This document shows positions 38,128 to 50,100 of a DNA stretch of 64,000 nucleotides, piece after piece. The position numbers were made by a program, and so were the translations under genes. Positions within the stretch are counted from its first letter, which is position 1, and every line of letters starts with the position of its first letter. Source of the DNA: Paulownia fortunei (lineage: Eukaryota > Streptophyta > Magnoliopsida > Lamiales > Paulowniaceae); assembly GCA_019321725.1 (NCBI GenBank), contig CM033106.1, positions 26,958,118 to 27,022,117 of the forward strand. The letters run 5' to 3'. The notes under the pieces are model-generated. The model was not told the origin of the DNA, did no database searches, and saw only the letters and a program-made list of their open reading frames with translations.

Positions 38128-40049
38128 ATGGCTCCAAGCAAGATTAGAAAAGCCATTGGGGCAGTGAAGGACCAGACCAGCATTGGCCTGGCGAAGGTTG
38201 GCAGCAGCAACTCCCTTTCAGACCTCGACGTAGCCATCGTGAAGGCCACACGCCACGAAGAGTACCCGCCCGACGAGCGCTATGTCCGTGAAATCTTGAA
38301 CCTGACAACCTACTCGCGCGCCTTCGTGAGTGCCAGCGTCAGCACCATCGCCAGGCGCCTCAGCAAGACCAAGAATTGGGTGGTGGCCTTAAAAACTCTC
38401 ATGCTCATCCAGCGCCTCCTCTCAGAGGGCGACCATGCCTACGAACAGGAGATCTTCTTCGCTACCAGGCGCGGGACCCGCCTCCTCAACATGTCTGATT
38501 TTCGAGATACCTCCGGCCGGTCGAATGCCTGGGACTACTCGGCATTCGTGCGCACCTATGCGTTGTACTTGGACGAGCAGCTCGAGTTCAGGATGCAGGG
38601 TAGAAGAGGGAAGCGCAGTGGTTATGGATATCATGTGGAAGATGAAGAGGGTGGTGGAGGTGGCGCCACCCACAATGCCATGGTGGTGAGGGCCACTCCG
38701 GTGCGTGAAATGAAGAATGACAGCATTTTCTCCAGGGTTCATCATCTTATGCAGCTTCTTGAAAGGTTTTTAGCATGCAGACCAACAGGTATATCTGATG
38801 TAAACTTCACAGTCTTCATTTCTTTCAATGGCGCCTCCATTTGTAAATTTTCATGACCGACCCTCTTTTTTATATTATGTCCGGTTTTTCCTTATTGTAT
38901 TTCTATACAGGTGCTGCAAAGGATAACAGGGTTGTGAGTGTGGCTCTCTACCCCATTGTCAAAGAAAGTTTTCAGCTATGCTATGACATAACAGAAATCA
39001 TGGGGGTCTTGATCGACCGGTTCATGCAGCTGGAAGTACCCGACATGGTAAAAGTTTTTGAGATCTTCTGTCGCGTTTCGAAGCAATACGATGAGCTCGA
39101 TGCCTTCTATGTCTGGTGCAAGACCGTTGGAATCGCGCGCTCTTCGGAGTATCCTGATGTTGAGAAAATCACACAAAAGAAACTTGATATGATGGATGAT
39201 TACATCCATGAAAAGTCCGCTATGACTCAGAACAGGAGGGCCGGAAGTGCAGAGCCAAAGCCCAAACCCGTTGAAGAAGTGAGGGAGGAAGAACCCGAAC
39301 AGGATATGAATGCGATCAAGGCATTGCCACCACCAGAAGGATTTGTTGAAGAAACAGAGAATGAAGAAGAACAGAAAGAAGAAGCAAAGGAAGTAGAGGA
39401 GCCAAAAGAAGAGAAGGCCAAAACTCAAGAAGTAGGAGATTTGTTGAACTTAGGTGGAGATGCACCAAGCACACAAGAACAAGGAGATAAATTGGCTTTA
39501 GCTTTATTTGATGGTGGCCCAGCCACAACTGCTCCAGACAGTACAACTACCCCATGGGAAGCCTTCAAAGAGTCATCAGGAGGAGACTGGGAAATGGCAT
39601 TAGTTCAGTCTGCCAGCCATTTGTCAAACCAGAAGGCATCCCTTCCTGGAGGTTTTGACAAATTGATTCTTGATGGTATGTACCAACAGGGGGCAACAGC
39701 TCAGGCGGTGGCTTCTTCGGGTCTTGTGGCCACTGGAAGTGCTAGCAGTGTCGCGCTAGGGTCAGCCGGGAGACCGGCCATGCTGGCATTGCCGGCACCA
39801 CCAGCGGCTGATGGCGGAGCCAGCAATTCTTCAGCAAACACCGACCCTTTTGCTGCCTCCCTTGCCATCGCTCCACCACCGTATGTGCAGATGTCCGAAT
39901 TGGAGAAGAAACAAAGATTGCTAGTAGAAGAGCAAGTAATGTGGCAGCAGTATGCAAGAGATGGGATGCAGGGACAGGTAGGCTTAGCCAAGGTACAACA
40001 ACAAAATCCTTATCAGTGCAACACAGGAGGTTACACGAAAACATATTAA
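38128..40049 (+). CDS. ANTH-domain clathrin assembly protein, AP180/CALM-like, 2 exons
   Basis: Peripheral membrane adaptor that binds PIP2 through an N-terminal ANTH domain and recruits clathrin and cargo in endocytosis. Exons are 38128-38788 and 38911-40049 (GT-AG, phase 1), giving 599 aa. The ANTH domain fills about residues 1-305: SKIRKAIGAVKDQTSIGLAK supplies the basic lipid-binding helix, followed by DVAIVKATRHEEYPPDERYV. The C-terminal half is unstructured and acidic (about 330-405), with short clathrin/adaptor-type motifs DLLNL and DPF (about 532). LPGGFDKLILDGMY and PPPYVQMSELEKKQ are conserved tail blocks. Sequence layout is closest to Arabidopsis At1g03050. An in-frame ATG at 38062 would add 22 residues, but the family starts at MxxSK, so 38128 is chosen. 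Confidence 0.94.
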
Positions 40050-40600
40050 AAAAATTGTCAAAACTTACATTTTTATAGAAGAATACAATATAGAAACCCT
40101 TTGCAAAATAGTGTTTTGTATGGTGCTTATGCCAAGCCACTGAGACAAGTTTCTTGTGGAAGTTGAGGTCTGGTTGTTCAACCGTGAAAGATATGAGAAG
40201 TGACAGTGTTAAGATAGTCTGTTACAATTATTTAGAAACAAATAGATATTTTCCATTGTTTCTTCTTCTTCTTTTTTATGAAATTTATTGTTATTATTTG
40301 CGCAAACCCCATTCTCTGTTGTGGATGACATAACATTGCTTAACCAGAAGAAACGAAAGATGTTTCAGGATTGTGTTGGCAGAAAAGACAAGACTGTGTT
40401 TTGATGTTTCCCAATTTTAGCAGTGGCCGCCGAGGATGCCTGAAACTATGACTGACATTCCTTTTCATAAGCTTTTGCTTCTCAAGAAATTGTTTTTTAT
40501 TCAAAAAGACGAAGTTTTGGTTTTAGGAATCATGCTGGGATCAAATTATTTGGTTGCGTTTTTACTTATTAACCACTCTTATTTATGTCCTAGTTTATTC
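40050..40600. other. Intergenic DNA, 3' flank of clathrin assembly gene
   Basis: Likely 3' UTR in the first 200-300 bases, then AT-rich sequence up to the hAT insertion. No further gene was seen. Confidence 0.45.
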
Positions 40601-40608
40601 AAATAGAG

Positions 40609-43600
40609 TAGGCCTGACCACGAGCCGGGTCCAAATCCGTAACCGGCTCGTGGATTCACGGACTGATTATGGGTCTGAATAATTCGGACTCGTGAACAGT
40701 CGGGTCAGCCTGACGGGCCTGACCCTTGGAACCGCCGGCCGACCCGACGGTTCCAAGTAGATAAAAAAATAAAAAAATAAAAAATAATCGTTGCCAAGTT
40801 CAAACGGTCATTTTGACAGTTTTATTTTATTTTTTTTCCCTATAAATACCCTTCAACTCTTCATTTTTTTTCCACACTTCAACTCTCAACTCTCAATTAT
40901 CTAATTTTTACTCTCAATTATTCATTTTCAATTCTATATTATTTCAATTGTTTCATTATTTTTTTTTCATATTTTATCTTCAATTATTCATTATTCAATT
41001 TTATATACTAAATTTTCATTATTTATCAAAAAATAGTCGGTTCAAACAACAGAAGTAAGGGAAAAATATCCGCAACCGACGAGCAACCAAGGCTTAACAT
41101 CGATTGTGAAGTTGAGTTAAGTGATAAAAAGTAAATTCACTTATATACTACTCAAGAAACAAATGATGCTCATACTCGATCTACTTCATCTTTCAAATCC
41201 TCCATTTTTACAAAATATTTTGAGAATACAAATTTCAATCTGGAGGCGGTTATGGATCCTTGAAAATACATATGGAGAAGAAGCATCTAGTAGAATTTGA
41301 CATTGATCGTACTCAAATTCAAATGCCATTGTCCGCATCTTCCAACGCCGGTGGAGGTAACGATCTTTATTTATTTAAATATAATGATGTTAGATTTAGA
41401 AAAAAATTAGCTAGATTTATTTATGTTGAACATCTTAGTTTTAGTTTTGCAAATAATTTTTTTTTAATGAATTAATTCAAACAATATATAATCCGACGGC
41501 TAAAGGTGTTCCACGAACCACACTAATATGTCATATAAAAAAATTATATAATAAAACTAAAAAAGAGTTAAAAGAATTATTAAATAATATAAATAATAAA
41601 AAAAATTATGTAGTGATATTTGGAGTGATCATTGGCAAATACATTTATATATAAATATTACATGTCATTGGATTGATGATTATTTGACACTTCAAAAAAG
41701 ATTACTTGCATTTACAGTTTTTGATAGTCCACACACAGCGACAAATATTTCACAAATTATATTTTTAATATCAGAAAAATATAATTTAGTTAATAATTTT
41801 TTTCAATATCATTTGACAATACTACAACTAATAATGGTAGTATTGGTGATCTTAAAGTTGCATATGAACCATCAATTAATGGTAAAAATTTTCATATTAG
41901 ATGTATATGTCATATTTTAAATTTATGTATACAAGATGGCTTAAAAGTTTTAGATAATCAACTTAAACTAATTAGACAACCATTTTCTTATTTATGGACA
42001 CATCCATATATTAATAAACAATGGTTTAGATTTTGTAAGGCTAACGGTGTAAGGCCTAAAAAAATTTCACAGAATGTTCCAACTCGTTGGAATTCAACAT
42101 ATACATTATTAGAAGAATCTATCGACTATAAAGATTTATTATGTCAATTTTTTTTTACAAATTGTTTCTACTCCTTTTCATTTATATTTACATCATTGGA
42201 CAGTATGTGAAAAAAATTATAATATTTTAAAAATATTTAATGATGTTACTTTACAATTATCTAGTGTTTATTCCCCAACTTCTCATTTAGTATTATTAAA
42301 TTGTTATAATATTACATCAGTTTTACATGAAAATATTAACTCTCAAAATAAAAATTTAATAAATTATATTTTATCAATGAAGTTGAAATGGAAAAAATAT
42401 TTTTTTGAAATTCTAAATATTAATTTAATTGCTATTGTTTTTTATCCTAAACTTAAATTAGATGGTTTACAAAATTTGTTATTAATTTATTACAATGATT
42501 TAAAACGTAATGAAAATGATTATACTTTAAATATTAATAATATTATATTTAAAATTAGAGTACTTTTAAATGAATTTTATAATGAATATAGTTATAAATA
42601 TGGTTCACAATCAACTCAAGTTGATATACATAGAACTACTACTAGTTTTAGGCTCACGGCAGCACAACTTTTACGGAACGGACTAAACGTCATCAAGGAT
42701 CCTCAAGTTCGATGAGAGTTATTTTAATATTTCATTTGAGTTTAATGAGACATATGACGATATAGAGTTCAATATTTTGTGATGGTGGTCGCAAAAGGAG
42801 CAAACGTATCCAATTTTGTCTGTGATGGCGAAAGAAATACTTGCTTCACCTGATTCAACCGTTGCAGTGGAGCAAGTCTTTAGTGTGGGAGACAATATAT
42901 TGAGTGAGAAACGCTCAATGTTGTCTCCCGAGAATTTAAAAGTTCAAGCATGTCTTGATGATTGGATCAATGCCTCAATATGAAGATAGAGCCAACCGGA
43001 TTCGGAAGAAGATAAAGAAGAAGACACAGACAAAACAACGACAAGAACGGGTGGGAGTGATTGAGTCACACCACACCCTAAGTTAAGATAAGTTAAGAAA
43101 GGTTAAAAGGTAAGAGAACTACGTGAGCTTTAATTCCTATATACCATAAGACGATACATAGGCAACCTAAATTTAAGTTCAAATTTTTTTTAAAAAAAAT
43201 AATTTTTAATTATATAATTTAAATTTTTGCTAATATTTTTTTAAAATTTAAGTGTATATTTTTTATTAAAATTTAAGTTTAAACTTTAAAATTTCAAGTT
43301 GAATATCTTTTTTTATAATTAGAATATTTTATACTTAAATTTTAGATGATAATTTTTTTTTAAATATAAGTTAAAATTTATTCATTAAGTTCAAAAATTA
43401 ATAATATTTTTTTTTAATTTAAGTTCAAAAATTTTCATTCAAATTTATGTTTAAAATTTCAAACCCTTATTTTTGTTTTATAAAAGTTATAATTTTGTAG
43501 AATTAACAGTTAATTAAAAAGTTACAAATTTTCAAAATATAAGTAAAATTAAAAATAAAAATTCAAGGATCGAACCCGAAACAAGAACCGTAACCATCCT

Positions 43601-43657
43601 TAAGGGTCGGGATTTTTCCAAACCATAACCGGCGATTTCTGAACCGTGGCCAGGTTT
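40609..43657 (+). mobile_element. Degenerate hAT-family transposon
   Basis: The left end TAGGCCTGACCACG and the right end (reversed) TAAACCTGGCCACG match at 11 of 14 positions. They are flanked by AAATAGAG (40601-40608) and AAATAGTT (43658-43665), an 8-bp duplication with two mismatches, as expected of an old hAT insertion; the exact right boundary is uncertain by one base. A promoter-like CTATAAATACCC sits at about 40840-40851. Inside are decayed transposase pieces ending with the hAT dimerisation region. Both subterminal regions are unusually GC-rich compared with the interior. Confidence 0.85.
41161..42984 (+). pseudogene. hAT transposase pseudogene
   Basis: A BED-finger tail is suggested by HMEKKH at about 41268-41287. 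Further on, in changing frames, the text reads SQNVPTRWNSTYTLLEES (about 42070-42120), the conserved NVPTRWNSTY block of hAT transposases. The C-terminal dimerisation region (about 42795-42981) reads YPILSVMAKEILASP, then STVAVEQVFS and SMLSPENLKVQACLDDW, then a stop. Multiple stops and frame changes break the gene, so it cannot make transposase. Confidence 0.8.
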
Positions 43658-43665
43658 AAATAGTT

Positions 43666-44119
43666 TTATTTTAGTCATCAAAAAATGAAAATATGGAACA
43701 TAAATGTTACCAATTGCATAAGCATTTTAGAAAGCTATGCATGTATAAAGAACCTCAATATGCTCTTATGAAACACCATACATTGACAATACTTCACATT
43801 GCGCAAGTATTTCAAAGATGTGTAGTAGTTTTTGTGCGAGCGCGCACGAGCACTTGCTGGGTGCGTATGGGGGTAGGGGTGCTCGTTCGCCGAACATAAG
43901 AGAATTTGTGCAGTGCACGTCTATATATCTCACACAATGATTGATGTCCACTCAGATAAAAAGCCACTGTGACCACAAATCCATTTCAAATATCAGAAAC
44001 AACAAATAGGGAAACAATGTACATGCACTGCCAGTCATCTGTTTTTTTCCGGGCTGTAGGATTTACAGTTAGTTTCATGTCCATATAACACATGTTTCCA
44101 CCTTTGGCAACTCTGTATC
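43666..44119. other. Intergenic DNA, 3' flank of PS decarboxylase
   Basis: Short gap between the hAT element and the minus-strand PS decarboxylase stop. It is probably 3' UTR of that gene in its right part. Confidence 0.45.
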
Positions 44120-47100
44120 CTAGCGTTTCTTAATGGATACACCCAATTTCATCCCAACAGAAACCAAAGTCTCAAGTGCTCTTGAACTGTTTTCCAAGAG
44201 GTCGTCATCTATCTTGATTGTATCCTGCAGAATTTCACATATGGTTGGACATAGTGCAATGTTCAATAAGTAAATATCAAGATCATATGGAAAAAGATTA
44301 GCAAATTCTGTCCAGGCAAGACTGAAATAATCAATTTTCTTGAGGAATTGCCATTGAAATGTGCAACTTAAAGATATTTTCATTACCAATATTCTGTGAC
44401 AGAACTATTTAAAGAAAAAAGCAGTCAACCAGCAGAAAGACAATTAGGATTGTGACCAACAAAAGATCTTTTCAATTCTATTAACTTATTAGCTTAAAGC
44501 AGGTGGAAAGTACTTATTTTCCAGAGTTATGTCTATTCTTAAATCCTAGAATTCACTCTTTCCTGTTTCTCACTGTTTTGGAGGTAGACCACTTTTACCC
44601 TCCATATTTGTACAGTAGTGCTAAAACCTCAGGCGTCACATGTGGACTTCATTTCCAGCAGTCGAAGAAAATTGAAGGAAAATATTCATTCAAACAAGAA
44701 AACAGTCGATACCCACAGAAGTTTGTCCAATAACAGAATGGCATGCATGAAAAAACAGTTAAAAGATTAGCAAAAGCCTAAATTCCATGTGAGGCATCTT
44801 TATTATGCATATTTCCTACCAGACATACAAACCAACAAATTCTTGGTAATTTGGATCTTCAAGAGACAATAAGGGATAAAGAAAATGCATAGGTATTTCT
44901 TTATCTAAAGAAAGTTTTGGTACTAACCTTCTCAAAGACGCAGATGACCGTACTTCCGCCAAATGAGAAATATCCAAACTGCACAAAAAGTTATCAAGAG
45001 AATAATACCAAATACAATTTAACAACAAAATTAATTATGAAAAGAAATTTGAAAGCCTAGTCAATTATTATGAACCTCATCTCCTTTCTTCACATAGTCA
45101 CCCTCTTTTTTAGAAAAAGTGATGCTACCAACCATGGTTGCTCCAATAGCAACAAAAGCCACCTGCACTCAAGATATACCTTCAGTTACACTGTTGATAG
45201 TTGTTTTTCTTCTATTATATGTAAAATCCGAATGGTCATAACCTATTATAACTCAATAATACTGCATCCAAAAATCACAAGTGAACACCAACTATTCATG
45301 TTTGTAAGAAAGCACGACTGATTTTGTTTCGGGGATCAAGTCATTGGGGGAAAAAAAAACAAAAAACAAAAAATATGGGCATGTCATATAATCATTTGAG
45401 TTCCAGGTTCCAAGGACACCAATTATTTGAAGGATAAAAATCTGAACTTTGATTTAAATGATTCATGCACAAGTATAAGTTTTTTTTAATAAAATACAAA
45501 ATTCCAACATGAAGAATCCTCTAAGTTGCCAAATATGCCAGACCAAAAAGAATCCGCAGACAATATATTCAGACAGGACATTTGGAGTGGAAATGAGTCC
45601 CCATTTCAAGGAACAAAATTCATTCATCATCCTAAGAATACATTAACATATTGATAAAATTTAATCAAGAAAACCAATGAACTGCTGGCATAATAATCTT
45701 CTAAGAATGAGCACACATGATTAGTCCCAGGTAAATGACAAGTGAATTCTGAAATCAAAAAAGCTAAATATCTTGTCTTCCACAGAAAACAGCAGAAGAA
45801 AATGTTTGCAATGACAAACCTTTCCAAATTCTTCCGTTGATATTAGAGATACAACACGCTTATTTTCAGTGAACACATTACAGTACTTGCTATTCACTGC
45901 AATTGGGTTAACCTTGAAGATAGAAAGAACAGAAATGAGGATGAATCAAAGATAAGCCAGAGAGTGTGAGAAGCAACGTGTCAGAAGTTTAAAACTACCG
46001 TGTATAAGCATCCAGGTATGTCCACAAATTTCTCAATAGTTCCAGAAACAGGAACGTGGAATCGATGATAGTCCTGCAATAATTTGGAGGGACTGAATTC
46101 AGTAAAAATTGAGATACTATTTTGAGTATAAATTGTGCTCCAGCATAAAGAGAAATTCACAAGCAAGTAAAACTGATGACTTTTCAAGAACCTTAACTGT
46201 GCTCAAGAACAAGAGAAATTGACAGAATAGTACCTGTGGTGCCAACCTAAATATCACTAGACTTCCATCAATGAAGGCATTGGAGCACAATTCAGTCCCC
46301 AAAAGACCTTGTACAGAAAATTTTCGGCCCTAGTGTGAGAAAAGAGATTCAGAATAAGTCACTATACATTAGAAAAGCATATTTGCAAAATAAAGAACAC
46401 TCCTATCTAAATACCTGCTACATAGTCTTGCCAATTTCCTCTGATTACACAAGTTCTTTCAAAATTTTCGCAAATTCTCAAGGAAAGAAAGGAATAACAT
46501 AAAAAGTTATAAAGCAAAGAAGAGAAAAATTGACCACAACTTTGACACAGTTAATTTACTAGCAATTTCGATACTTTACAAGTAACCTTATGACTAATCT
46601 TATAGGGCACATCGCTTAAGAATCATCCTGCAAAGATTCACTGGATGAATGACCAGACAGAGTCATACACACACATAACACACAAAGAAGAGTCCTGAAG
46701 TCACCTTGACATACAAATAGTTATACCTTAATCCAAAATCTCATAGAATCTGTAGCAGTTTCAAATGCCGTCAACCTGCTATCAGCTGCACATACTGCAA
46801 CATTGTCACATTCAACGCTGGTGATTGGCCTCGCATCAGGTTTTAACTCTCTTATAAAGAATTCATTGAACGTCTGCAACCAGGAAAAAGCTGATTTATG
46901 AAGAGAGGAATACTAAATTTACGAACCAACAAAAGAAAGAAAAAAAAAAAAACGACAGAAAAAACAAGGAATAAATTTGTGAGCACCAAATTAAATGAAT
47001 GCAAATCCATGATAGAAAGTATGAAACGTGGTGATCTTTGAGTCGTGCAGGCTTAAGAACAAAGAGAGTGGGAATGCCAGATCATATAGATTCAAGCATG

Positions 47101-50100
47101 TTTAAGAAATAGCCTAAAATGACTGTTATGCAGCATCGTATTCTTCCATAATTTCTCAGCATGGCAATTCTGAAAGATAACTGACTTAAAATGTAATTTA
47201 TGGAGAAAGAGGGGGGCGTGGGGGATCGCTCAGATTAAATGCATACAGGATGATAGTTGAAGGTGGTCTGTTTCCAAGTTGGTTAATGGAATTCACCAAC
47301 TTCAAACTTCGCAAGAAGATTGTATAAAGTTTCAAAGCACCTAAATGGCTAAATCCATATTTCCTACTTTCATTGTTTTTCAGAAGATAATAATAATAAT
47401 ACTGGCCAAATCCCAAAATATAAAATCTCAAATCACATGGATTCATCACTCAAGAATACATAGAGAAGATGGAGGTTTCCCAACTTGTTTTCATAAACCA
47501 AATTGAGTCAAAGGGTTAAAACATAAAAGCAAGTTATAGTACTGTAGAAAAATATAGTTAATGTCTCTTCTTCTTTTTTGGCAGTAATGTAACTAATGCC
47601 CCTTCAATTCAACGAAAAAGCTAACAATTTCTCTCTTTGGTCCATATTTGGATGCTCCCCTCAAAAATTCCAGGATGTTTTTGGTAAGGTTTGAAAAAGT
47701 GATCGCGTTAAGGATATTTTACTTTTACCTCATAACTAATAGCAAAAATTGATCACGTCATGTACCTCTAGAAAACAAATCACTATGTTGGGAAAAGCAA
47801 CATCATTACTCAAACTTTACAAAAAGGAAACAGGATTCCATCATAAAAGTAGGAAAACAATGCAATAACTCAAAAGTTCAGGAAACAATACAATGTAGCC
47901 AACAACGGATTGGGGGTGCTGGTGGTGTTTGGGGAGGGGGCGGGGAGGGGGAGCAGGGGAGGCCTTGGCCCCCCAAGACTGTCCATATGTGTACAGTATA
48001 TTATAACCAATGCAAAAAAATAACTTACTAAAGTAATTAATATCTCACAAAGCCAATATATAGTGGTCTAAGATCAATAAAGCATATGACTTTTGTTTGA
48101 TAGACAGGGCGTAAATTGTAAGGAAAAATGATAGGTCTCATTTATGTTGATAATTTTAGTGCTACATTTTGGTCCTATTTAGAAATTAAGCTCTTTCTTT
48201 GTGTATGCTATTGTTTTATCAAATATTCAAATTTTGCTATCTTCATTAATTTGCCACGTAAAGTAAAATTTGATAATTCTACTATATCCTAGAAAAAAAC
48301 AGTTGAATTTATTCAATGAAGCATGCTTAAATTGATAGTCATTTGTGATGTGTTGACAAGTTTAATTATCTTGCTACCATTATTACTGTCGATAAACAAT
48401 TTATTCTTTTAGTTTCAGAAAATTGTAAATAATGTGTAGTTCTTTTAGTATATTGATAGTTTTCTTCCAATTATACCATCGGCATTGGTATTAATGTAAC
48501 AATGTAATTTTACTTCATAATCTTGACGCACAATTTTCTTTTAATGTCATTTGATGGTGAACAACAAGTGGAACAACTAAATATAATAAAACCAACTATG
48601 ATTAATGCATATTTAAAAGAAAAAATCTTCAACATCCTAATTAAAAACTGAAGAGTGTTAAAATGATAGTCTTTCTAGTTCTCAACAATATTATCCCCCT
48701 AAAGTTCCAACAATAGAAAAAAAAATTAACATTTTTCAACTTTGGGACTGACAATAGCTACTTGACACTAATAAAGACCAAGTTTATAAAGAGCATATTA
48801 GATTTTGCATAAGAAGCTGGAAGACCTATGTCCTTAGATCAATGGAGAAAAAATGTTGCAGATGCAACAAATTATGGAAAATAATTATCAATGGAGAAAA
48901 AATGTTGCAGATGCGAGAGATTATGGAAAAGAATTAATAGCCAATTAAATAACTCCTTCTTTGTACTGCAGCTTTTGAGTACATTCTGCAGAAAAGGAAG
49001 CATCATAAAGACATAAGTTGATTGTATATCCATTACTATAAAAGAGAAAGACAAGCAACCAGCAAAAGCAAAAAAAACAAATTTGACTCCACAACATAAT
49101 CCAATACCAAGTATTGGCAGTAAAGTTGAACAAGTTATAACATAAGCAACAGTTCAAAATGAGAGTGAATACGATATAGTCTCAAAATTCTAACCCACCT
49201 TAAAGTGCTCTAAAGGGTATTTGATTTCAGACAAATTTATTTGATCCTGCAACATAATCAATAAACGCAATCAGTAAATAGATATTCATTCTTCCATAAG
49301 CTAATTCAATGATATAGAAAGCACAAATAAATGTAAAGAACTTATGATTCCATATTCAAAAATGGCAAGAAGAATAAAACTACACTGAGAAGCAGTCCTG
49401 CACAATCTGCATGCATGAAAGCAAAGAACACTTTTTGTGGGGGAGCAGGAATAGGGAGGGGTTGAGTGGGTGTTTGAAAGAAATGGAGTTGCCTTTGTTA
49501 GTACATTCCTAGTTTAAAGAGATCTTTATTTGACAACATGAAACATGGCCCTTCTGTCATCAGATTGATTGTACCATAAGAGATTCTGGAATCACATCTT
49601 GGTACCTACGGAGAATCAAGACTCACATTTTAAATTCTGTCTACATATTCTCAATTCCGTCTTAAGAGTACACCAACATAATATCTAAAGTCTTCTAATA
49701 TAGACCGATATTGCCAGTAAAAGGAGAGGTACTTAAAAATACATGTCGGCTGGTTTAAACTTTCAGCATTTGGACTTTCTAGATGATGATCCACATTTCC
49801 AGCATATCTAAAAATACTGAACAGGAAACCACACCACGATCGCAAATATGCATGCAGAAAGGTAGAAAAATATGCCTACTCATCCAACATTAGCAAGTAC
49901 CCCAAACAAACTAACTGGGTCTATTTATCAGGATGGAGATTTCCGCAGATATGCAACAAACATCATAGAAAACAATCATACAAAAATAAAGTGTAATCAG
50001 GACAGAATTTCCTCTATTATGTAGCAAACATAGTACATAGAATCAAACATAGATAAAGTAGCATATCAGTGAATTCAAGTAATTTCATGGGAGTATAAAA

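Noticed and set aside
38435..38689. Open frames overlapping the clathrin assembly exons on both strands
   Set aside because: They are shadows of the ANTH coding exon in other frames; composition and family match favour the plus frame starting at 38128.
48340..48440. Possible hAT C-terminal remnant in a PSD intron
   Set aside because: A few residues resemble the hAT dimerisation motif but only across frame changes, and the orientation conflicts with the nearby GC-rich patch.
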